Shown piece by piece: positions 23,734 through 29,017 of a stretch of DNA of 29,017 nt (its first letter is position 1; each line of letters begins with the position of its first letter). Position numbers and translations under genes: made by a program. The stretch lies in NCBI GenBank assembly GCA_964563495.1, contig CAZLYK010000061.1, forward strand, positions 1-29,017, given 5' to 3'. Under the pieces are notes generated by a model, which saw only the letters and a list, made by a program, of their open reading frames with translations, was not told the origin of the DNA and did not search any database. This stretch comes from CAZLYK01 sp964563495. GTDB taxonomy: Bacteria; Acidobacteriota; Blastocatellia; RBC074.

Positions 23734-24396
23734 TCAGATCAGCCCGGCATGTTCGGCGCGGCGGATTGCCTCCAGGCGCGTATGGGCATTGAGCTTATTG
23801 AGGATGTGTTGAATATGGTTGTTGACGGTGGCGCGGCTGATGTGCAATTGTTTCGCGATGGTTTCGGTTGCCGCGCCTTTTGCCAGCAGTTTCAAAACTT
23901 CCAGCTCACGTCCGGTCAACTCGACTTCGCGCGCGGAAGAGCGCGTGGTCGAGACCAGCGCCTTGACGTCTTCCGCCGGAAGTTTCGCTTCGCCCACGAT
24001 GAAATCGCGCACCAGTAGTTCCATCCGCTTGCGCAGATCGATGCCGCGGATGATGTGAAGGGAATAGGGTGAGGTTGAATTGGCCACCTCCGCCCGCAGG
24101 ATCGAGACGTTGCACCACTGCCTGCCTTGCGAGGTTTGCACGTGTAGATCGAAGTTGCTGACAGGATGATTGCACTGCGCGGCGTGGTGGACACTGCATT
24201 CGGGTGAGCAGACGGCGCCGCATTCATCCGAGCCTTGCAGGATCAGACCGCAGGACATGCCTACAGCCACATTCTCCGGCACACCAAACATCGCTTCCGC
24301 CTGGGCATTCCAGGCCACAATCACACCCGCCCCATCTATGGCGAAAGCCGCATCCGCCGTGCTGTCGACCATCTCTTTCAATTCCCGCAGGAGCAT
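23734..24396 (-). CDS. PAS-LuxR regulator with cysteine cluster
   Basis: A 220-residue regulator. Residues ~5-115 form a PAS domain (AAFAIDGAGVIVAWNAQAEA). Within it lie six cysteines at 49, 59, 63, 67, 75 and 95, in the order CG...DECGAVCSPECSVHHAAQC...WC. Cysteine clusters in PAS domains can hold Fe-S or metal, as in NreB, so oxygen or redox sensing is conceivable but inferred. Residues ~158-219 are a LuxR/GerE helix-turn-helix: LTGRELEVLKLLAKGAATET, IAKQLHISRATVNNHIQHIL, KLNAHTRLEAIRRAEHAG. No receiver domain. The ATG at 24396 has GAGGAG at 4-nt spacing, supplied by the end of a repeat and overlapping the stop of a 42-codon upstream frame. It converges on the radical SAM gene. Confidence 0.9.
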   Translation of the reverse strand: MLLRELKEMVDSTADAAFAIDGAGVIVAWNAQAEAMFGVPENVAVGMSCGLILQGSDECGAVCSPECSVHHAAQCNHPVSNFDLHVQTSQGRQWCNVSILRAEVANSTSPYSLHIIRGIDLRKRMELLVRDFIVGEAKLPAEDVKALVSTTRSSAREVELTGRELEVLKLLAKGAATETIAKQLHISRATVNNHIQHILNKLNAHTRLEAIRRAEHAGLI

Positions 24397-24404
24397 TTAA
24401 CTCC

Positions 24405-24533
24405 TCAGCAAAGCCTGGGTACGCGGGCGCCCCGCCCGCACAGGTTAATGATCAGTCTCTTCGCCGGAACCTGCGGGCGAGGCGCCCGCGTACCCAGGCT
24501 TTTCATTCTTTTCTGGGCGTCGCCGCGCGACAT
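24405..24533 (-). CDS. Candidate 42-residue leader peptide spanning a palindrome
   Basis: An ATG at 24533 with GAGGAG at 6-nt spacing opens 42 codons beginning MSRGDAQKRMKSLG and ending GARVPRLC, rich in Arg. The frame spans both arms of the large palindrome and stops (TGA) 8 bp before the PAS-LuxR ATG, with the stop overlapping that gene's Shine-Dalgarno sequence. The arrangement would allow translational coupling. It may also be only a by-product of repeat sequence, since the same SD-ATG context at 6905-6920 gives a 7-codon frame. Confidence 0.35.
   Translation of the reverse strand: MSRGDAQKRMKSLGTRAPRPQVPAKRLIINLCGRGARVPRLC
24410..24502. repeat. Large near-perfect palindrome, CCTGGG family
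   Basis: AAAGCCTGGGTACGCGGGCG (24410-24429) continuing to 24446 is complementary to 24468-24502, with one substitution and a 2-base insertion in about 36 bp. The loop is ~21 nt. The outer part, AAGCCTGGG, and flanking CTCCTCAG match the palindrome at 6930-6964. It lies in the leader of the PAS-LuxR gene. Confidence 0.9.
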
Positions 24534-24560
24534 GAACGACTCCTCACAAGATATGGCAAA

Positions 24561-24581
24561 AGATGGCACCCTGTGCCATCT
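24561..24581. repeat. 9-bp perfect hairpin
   Basis: AGATGGCAC-CCT-GTGCCATCT is a perfect palindrome with a 3-nt loop, followed on the + strand by CAAATTTTC. It is part of the repeat-rich gap 24397-24869, in which no gene was recognised. Confidence 0.65.
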
Positions 24582-24618
24582 CAAATTTTCATTGTTTCAG
24601 CGCGCCGTCCCACGAAAA

Positions 24619-24643
24619 GCCCGGGTACGCGCGCATACCGGGC
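24619..24643. repeat. Short palindrome related to CCTGGG family
   Basis: GCCCGGGTA (24619-24627) and TACCGGGC (24636-24643) pair with one bulged G. The preceding ATTGTTTCAG (24591-24600) also occurs at 6881-6890 beside the other family member, suggesting a third, diverged copy. Confidence 0.5.
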
Positions 24644-24869
24644 CTGATTATCATCCCACCCGGCTCGGAAAGTAAACGACGAGGGCGCTGCTTTGCCGCT
24701 GTAATCCCTCAGTTGTTGGCGGCAAGTGGACGGGGGGCGGGGCGGTTGAGTTTCCCCATCATTAACCACTTCTACCTGTCGGCGCAGCCGGTCAAGGGCC
24801 TGGAGTTGCAATTCCGCGCTATGGCAATCTCAATGCCGATCGCGTCTTTCACGGCAAGCATCTTCACTG

Positions 24870-25997
24870 TTATTTGCATCCCACTGTGTTAATCGAGTCA
24901 GAGCCTGCTATTGCCTGCCCGCCAAAGGTCGATCCCGTCAGAGAAGCGTAGGCAGCCCCGCAGACAATGCCTGTGTCTTGCGTTCTGAAGTGGAGCACAA
25001 GGTCGAGATCACCATCACCATCAGCATCCTCGATGTGGCTTCGTCTGTGAGATTCCATAGCTCCGGCCGGTCCGAACTGAACACTCATTGGATCTACTGC
25101 GGTAGCATCAAAGGTGCTGGTAGTCAGGATGGCTACGGAGATGGCACCATTGCTGCCGGGGTTGATGCTGTTGGGGAAGCTGCCGGGCTTGATATCGATC
25201 TCAACAGTGGTGAACTTGCACTTGCCGGCGCTGTCGGCGTTGAAGATGGCTTGAATCTCTGAAGCAAAAAGCGCACGGCTGAAGATTTCGACCTCATCCA
25301 GCAGGCCATTCGTGAAAAAGCTCTCCGCTCTCCCGATATGCAAAGGCGCATTGGCATCAGGTACGGGCTGTGGATTGATGACCGACCCGAGTGGGGCGCC
25401 ATTTACATAGAACGTATACGTTGTTCCACCCCTTGCAACAGCAACGTGATACCAGGTATTGAGCAGGGGAGCGAATGGCACTGATACACCACTCGACTCA
25501 CCCGCTGAAGTGTTAAGGTGGAAGTTCAAATTGTTGGAAGTCACCCAGAAAATCCACTTATTTGTACTCCCGCCCCCCTCATCATTACTGACCAGGGGGT
25601 TATCTATTTTTAATTGGCGGAAATTAACCCAAAGGTCTATCGTAAAATCACCCGTGCCAAAGGCCCAGGATGGGTGGTCCGGCACTTCAACAAAGTCATC
25701 TGTTCCATCGAAGCTAAATGCCTGCCCGACTTTGCCGGCAAAAAAGGTTGTGCCGTTTTGCAGTGTGCCGTGATTGTTGCCGACAATGTCGTTGGCATTG
25801 CCATCGCCTGACCACCAACCGGCCATGTTTGCCGGCGGTGGAAGGCATGACGACGGATTGAGTTGCATTTCGGTTTGGACAGATCCCCCGGTTGTCACCG
25901 GCAGAACAGCCATTCCCACCGGGCGCGTGGATTGCGCAGCAGGTGTTAGAAACATGCCAACCAGAAGCATACAGACAAGAGAATTCGCTTGTTTCAT
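24870..25997 (-). CDS. Secreted LamG-domain protein
   Basis: A 375-residue exported protein with signal peptide (residues 1-23). Residues ~55-240 form a LamG / concanavalin-A-like lectin domain: MAGWWSGDGNANDIVGNNHG, VGQAFSFDGTDDFVEVPDHP, DFTIDLWVNF, NTWYHVAVARGGTTYTFYVN and GLLDEVEIFSRALFASEIQA. The C-terminal ~105 residues hold a second domain, VEIDIKPGSFPNSINPGSNG to SDSINTVGC, containing the Asp-rich EDADGDGDLDLVLHF, which may bind calcium. This tail occurs on many secreted proteins of environmental bacteria and has no assigned function. ATG 25997 has AGGAG at good spacing. Binding of a glycan or cell-surface partner is plausible; no enzymatic domain is visible. Codon usage looks less GC-biased than its neighbours. 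Confidence 0.85.
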   Translation of the reverse strand: MKQANSLVCMLLVGMFLTPAAQSTRPVGMAVLPVTTGGSVQTEMQLNPSSCLPPPANMAGWWSGDGNANDIVGNNHGTLQNGTTFFAGKVGQAFSFDGTDDFVEVPDHPSWAFGTGDFTIDLWVNFRQLKIDNPLVSNDEGGGSTNKWIFWVTSNNLNFHLNTSAGESSGVSVPFAPLLNTWYHVAVARGGTTYTFYVNGAPLGSVINPQPVPDANAPLHIGRAESFFTNGLLDEVEIFSRALFASEIQAIFNADSAGKCKFTTVEIDIKPGSFPNSINPGSNGAISVAILTTSTFDATAVDPMSVQFGPAGAMESHRRSHIEDADGDGDLDLVLHFRTQDTGIVCGAAYASLTGSTFGGQAIAGSDSINTVGCK

Positions 25998-26160
25998 ACC
26001 GTTCTCCTTTCTTGGTGGCACCCACTTGTCTGAGGCACGTCTAACGGTTCGGGTCACCGGGCTGCCGACATCCGATCAAGATTGTTTATGATGACGACAG
26101 CGGCTCAGGTGCAACGCGAGTTCGATTTCATCGCGTTCCGGCAGGTTGAATGCCGTGCTC

Positions 26161-27555
26161 TCAGGGCAGCGGCTTGCCGTAATCATTCGCGCCCTTCGGG
26201 GCGTTGTCCACGACCTTTCCCAAATTGCCCTTCAAGGTATTGCCGTAACTGTCCCTGCTCAGCGTCAAGGTCGTTTCCGCACCGAGCCTGGCGAGCGAGT
26301 CGCCCAGGTCGAAGCGGTTGCCATGCGAGGCGTTCGCTACCCGTTCTCCCGAGAAAAGAATGCCGTTTTTGCTGACCTTGCCCTCGAAGGTGTTGTTGGC
26401 GAAAACCGAGTTGTTGAGCGCCGCGCCCATATCACGGCCGGCGAGCTGACCGAAACCGCCGATAGTCACGGCTCCGGGTGGGTACTCTCCGTTGTGCATC
26501 TCGAAGCGAAATCTGTTGCCGGTGATCTTGAAGTTTTCGCCGCTGATGCCAAGGCCCCAGCCTTTGCCCCGTTTCGTGATCTCGTTGTTTTCAATCAAAA
26601 CCGCGTCTACGCCGAGATTCCCGCAAATCAGGATAGCGTAAGACGACGGCCACCTCCGGCCCGGCGTGCCCGTTACGTCAATGCGGTTGTCGGTGACGAT
26701 TATCCTGGCAGGCCCCGTGGCGGCAGCCGGATCGCCTTGACCGGTTTCGCCATAACGGTTGCCGAGAATCTCAATGGCTTCGTCTATCCCGGTGATCCGG
26801 TTGTTGACTACACGGATCGTGTTGTGATTCGAGTAGAAAACACCGAGCAATTGCTCGTCATCGGCCGGTTCGCCCCGGTATCCGCCCAGTTCGACCAGAC
26901 AGTTCTCGACGGTGAAGTCGCCGCGTGCATCGATGCCCGAACTCCAGATCGCGTGAATGAAGCGGACCTTTCCCTCTAGGGCCGTGTTGGTGGGATTGCT
27001 GATGCGGCAGCCGCGAAACTCAAAGCCCGGGCAGGAGACGATGTAGACGACCTCACCCGCCCAGTCGCGGAACCACAGATTCTCAATCACGGCGGGATGA
27101 TTGTCATTCTCGATGACGATGCGCAGCGGACCGCTTTCAATCTCACCGCCCACACCGGGCGTGAGCACTTCTCCGCCGCCGCGGATAACGGTGAGCCAGG
27201 TATCGCCCTGCTTCATGCCGACGACGCGCAGGCCCCGGCGCATATAGACGGTGCGCCGGGGGGCCACTTTTTCGTCGCCGATGAAAAAGGTGCCTGCCTC
27301 CAGCGCGACTGTGCCGCCCGCCACCACATTGTCAAACGCCCATTGCAGGTTCCAGCAATCCTGAGCGTCGTCGCGCGGGCGAACCCTGATCGTTTGCGCT
27401 CCCGTGGCGCCGGTAATGTTGCGCGGATCGGGATTGGGCGTTCCTCGCTGGTCGCCGTAATCGGTCAGCCCGGAGCCGCCGGCCGCAGGGTGATCGAAAT
27501 TGACCGCCAATGCGGAGACGGCGATGCATATCAACCAGAAGATTGCCCTGCTCAT
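26161..27555 (-). CDS. Secreted parallel beta-helix protein
   Basis: A 464-residue protein with a signal peptide (about residues 1-18). The body has the short strand-turn repeats of right-handed parallel beta-helices (Pbh1/pectate-lyase-like): AVIENLWFRDWAGEVVYIVS, FEFRGCRISNPTNTALEGKV, FTVENCLVELGGYRG, NTIRVVNNRITGIDEAIEIL, ARIIVTDNRIDVTG, AVLIENNEITKRGKGWGLGI and FKITGNRFRFEMHNG. Such folds act as polysaccharide lyases, hydrolases or surface adhesins; no catalytic triad can be assigned by eye. ATG 27555 has GGGAG at 7-nt spacing; an upstream in-frame start at 27582 overlaps the previous gene. It follows the OYE-type gene by 19 bp, so co-transcription is likely. Confidence 0.83.
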   Translation of the reverse strand: MSRAIFWLICIAVSALAVNFDHPAAGGSGLTDYGDQRGTPNPDPRNITGATGAQTIRVRPRDDAQDCWNLQWAFDNVVAGGTVALEAGTFFIGDEKVAPRRTVYMRRGLRVVGMKQGDTWLTVIRGGGEVLTPGVGGEIESGPLRIVIENDNHPAVIENLWFRDWAGEVVYIVSCPGFEFRGCRISNPTNTALEGKVRFIHAIWSSGIDARGDFTVENCLVELGGYRGEPADDEQLLGVFYSNHNTIRVVNNRITGIDEAIEILGNRYGETGQGDPAAATGPARIIVTDNRIDVTGTPGRRWPSSYAILICGNLGVDAVLIENNEITKRGKGWGLGISGENFKITGNRFRFEMHNGEYPPGAVTIGGFGQLAGRDMGAALNNSVFANNTFEGKVSKNGILFSGERVANASHGNRFDLGDSLARLGAETTLTLSRDSYGNTLKGNLGKVVDNAPKGANDYGKPLP

Positions 27556-27574
27556 TTGACCACTCCCTTCTACC

Positions 27575-28945
27575 TCACGCACCGTAAGGCGAGAACTCGG
27601 CCTCCAGCCGCTCCTGCTCCGCTTTTTGCATCTGCTCCAGCACGACGCAGCGGATCGGCTGACCGGTTTCCGTCAGTCTGCGAAAACAGAGACTGGTGTT
27701 GGTACAACTGGCGCTGGCCTCGCCCCGGCCTTCCAGCCAGCGCTTGGCCAGATCGGGTTCGCGGATCAGCGGGCGGGCGAAATTGAAGAAGTCAACCTGG
27801 CCCTGCGTCCGATTGAGGATCCCTTCCAGCCGCTCGACATTGCGGTTGCCGCAACCGAGGATGACCGGAGTACCCACATCCATCGCCTCGGCATAGCGCA
27901 GGTAAAAGGATTGCTCTTCCGGCTTGTCGATATTCGCTCTCATGGGATCGCCCGGCTTCTCGCTGCCGCTGATGTCAATGGCGTCCACCCCGGCCTTGAC
28001 GACCTCGCGCACCAGTGCCGGAAAATTGTGAAGATCGATCTCGCCCGGCGTGCCGTTGTCCACCGCGCCGTCGTCACAGTTTAGTTTGATCAGGACCGGG
28101 AAATCGCGGCCCACGTAATCGCGCATGCGCTGGACCATCTCGGCCACGATCCGCACGCGGTTTTTAAGTGGGCCGCCATAGCTGTCCGTGCGTCGATTGG
28201 TGAAAGGCGAAAGGAAGGTATTGACCAGGTAATGATGCGCTCCGTGGATTTCCACACAATCGAACCCGGCCTCGCGCAAGCGGCGGGTGGCCTGCGCCAT
28301 ATCCTCACAGAAGCGTTCGATCTCGGCGACGGTCAGGGTGTGGCCTGTGGCTTCTCCGCGCCAGTTGATCCCCGATGGACTGATCCGGTTGGGCCACTTC
28401 ACGCCCGTGGGACTGAGCATAGAGGGTTGATAAGCACGACCTTCACGAGTCGAGTTTGCAGAACTACCATCGTGCCCGATTTCAGCGCCGATCTTGCAGC
28501 CATTCCCCACGCCGTGCACCGCATCTGCCAGTTTTTTCAGCCCGGGAATGAAGCGATCATCATATGCACACACATGACTGATTTTCTTCCCATACTCCAT
28601 GACCGCCATATAACCGGTCAGGGTGAGGGCCACACCGCCTTCGGCGTAAGCGCGATGGATGCGAAGCATGTCTTCAGTGACTTCTCCGGTGATAGCGCCC
28701 GCCCCTTCAAACGCGGCCGAGCGCACGATTCGGTTCTTCAGTTTCATTTTGCCGATGCGCCCCGGAGAAAAAATCTTGTAATGAGCGCGGCCGGCACGCC
28801 GGCTCTCCGATGGCGTGGATGCTTCGGTCCGACCCAACCCCGGGTTGGCGACGAGGCCGACCGTGGTCGCGGTAAGAGAACCCGCCGTGAGCAGCTCGAT
28901 GAATTGTCTACGGGATTTATTAGACGTTGCATCTTTATCACTCAT
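27575..28945 (-). CDS. Tat-exported NADH:flavin oxidoreductase (OYE family)
   Basis: A 456-residue old-yellow-enzyme type FMN oxidoreductase. A twin-arginine signal (KSRRQFIELLTAGS) begins at about residue 10, which is unusual since most OYE homologues are cytoplasmic. The TIM barrel shows KIFSPGRIGKMKLKNRIVRS, EGGVALTLTGYM, the catalytic-site FDCVEIHGAHHYLVNTFLSP followed by NRRTDSYGG, VLIKLNCDDG, and FFNFARPLIREPDLAKRWLE. After the barrel a cysteine pair (SCTNTSLCF) stands where 2,4-dienoyl-CoA-reductase-like members have a 4Fe-4S cluster, but only two cysteines are present there. Substrate unknown. ATG 28945 has GGAGG just upstream. Confidence 0.9.
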   Translation of the reverse strand: MSDKDATSNKSRRQFIELLTAGSLTATTVGLVANPGLGRTEASTPSESRRAGRAHYKIFSPGRIGKMKLKNRIVRSAAFEGAGAITGEVTEDMLRIHRAYAEGGVALTLTGYMAVMEYGKKISHVCAYDDRFIPGLKKLADAVHGVGNGCKIGAEIGHDGSSANSTREGRAYQPSMLSPTGVKWPNRISPSGINWRGEATGHTLTVAEIERFCEDMAQATRRLREAGFDCVEIHGAHHYLVNTFLSPFTNRRTDSYGGPLKNRVRIVAEMVQRMRDYVGRDFPVLIKLNCDDGAVDNGTPGEIDLHNFPALVREVVKAGVDAIDISGSEKPGDPMRANIDKPEEQSFYLRYAEAMDVGTPVILGCGNRNVERLEGILNRTQGQVDFFNFARPLIREPDLAKRWLEGRGEASASCTNTSLCFRRLTETGQPIRCVVLEQMQKAEQERLEAEFSPYGA

Positions 28946-28993
28946 GGCTCCTCCGTCACTTGATCGCGGTTTTCACCCGAATGAGCAGATCAA

Positions 28994-29017
28994 AAGAAGA
29001 AATAGACAGGATTAACA
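28994..29017. repeat. ATCCTGTC-family repeat at window edge
   Basis: AAGAAGAAATAGACAGGATT continuing to the window end matches the left arm at 19647-19667. The complementary right arm, if any, lies outside the window. It sits just upstream of the OYE gene. Confidence 0.75.

Noticed and set aside
24561..24581. Sigma-54 promoter
   Set aside because: TGGCAC is present, but the -12 part lacks TTGC at correct spacing; the sequence is better explained as a perfect hairpin.
26146..26979. + strand 277-codon frame opposite the beta-helix gene
   Set aside because: It is an antisense shadow of the well-supported beta-helix protein, with no ribosome binding site or family match.

Overview
The window looks like a chromosomal segment of an Acidobacteriota member, perhaps of the Blastocatellia type. 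The main reasons are the large 'acidobacterial duplicated orphan permease' (ADOP, MacB/FtsX type) with its PadR partners, secreted proteins with Tat leaders and beta-helix or LamG folds, and GC-rich coding DNA studded with long palindromic repeats. This placement is inference from gene families; no marker gene is present.

Region 1 (1-2818, + strand): a lipoprotein, a class-C beta-lactamase-like serine hydrolase and an EI24/CysZ-type membrane protein; the last two overlap by 4 bp. Region 2 (7900-3005, - strand): a Tat-exported TIM-barrel isomerase-like protein, a membrane protein with a C-terminal zinc ribbon, a two-gene glycine-betaine/osmoprotectant-type ABC transporter (ATPase, then a permease fused to its own solute-binding domain), and a small membrane protein with an N-terminal zinc ribbon.

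Region 3 (8079-18443) is the most notable part. A tRNA-Ser(UGA) gene is followed about 10.3 kb later by an exact 22-bp copy of its 3' end, the expected attL/attR pair of an integrated element. Just inside the tRNA lies a frameshifted N-terminal remnant that reads like a tyrosine integrase. The interior is a decaying mosaic: a PadR fragment fused by deletion to an ADOP N-terminus, a complete PadR gene with a candidate operator over its start codon, two ADOP C-terminal stubs around one full-length ADOP gene, a truncated sulfatase-modifying-factor (FGE) gene run into a frameshifted alpha/beta hydrolase, and one large intact gene joining an ECF sigma factor to leucine-rich repeats.

Region 4 (18450-28945) resumes the probable backbone. 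On the - strand are a secreted GH172/DUF2961 protein and a YtfQ/RbsB-like lipoprotein binding protein with its permease. No ATPase gene accompanies them, and together they suggest furanose-sugar scavenging. A + strand B12-binding radical SAM gene converges on a PAS-LuxR regulator with a cysteine cluster. Three secreted - strand proteins follow: LamG, parallel beta-helix, and Tat-exported old-yellow-enzyme type.

Three dispersed repeat families run through the intergenic spaces. One is a ~60-bp palindrome with a GCGAGGAC centre and covarying arms (1-32, 5851-5913, 22149-22189). One is an ATCCTGT-TAATCCTGTC repeat, best seen as a perfect 29-bp inverted pair at 19644-19742. One is a CCTGGG...CCAGG palindrome associated with Shine-Dalgarno-like sequence (6930-6964, 24410-24502).
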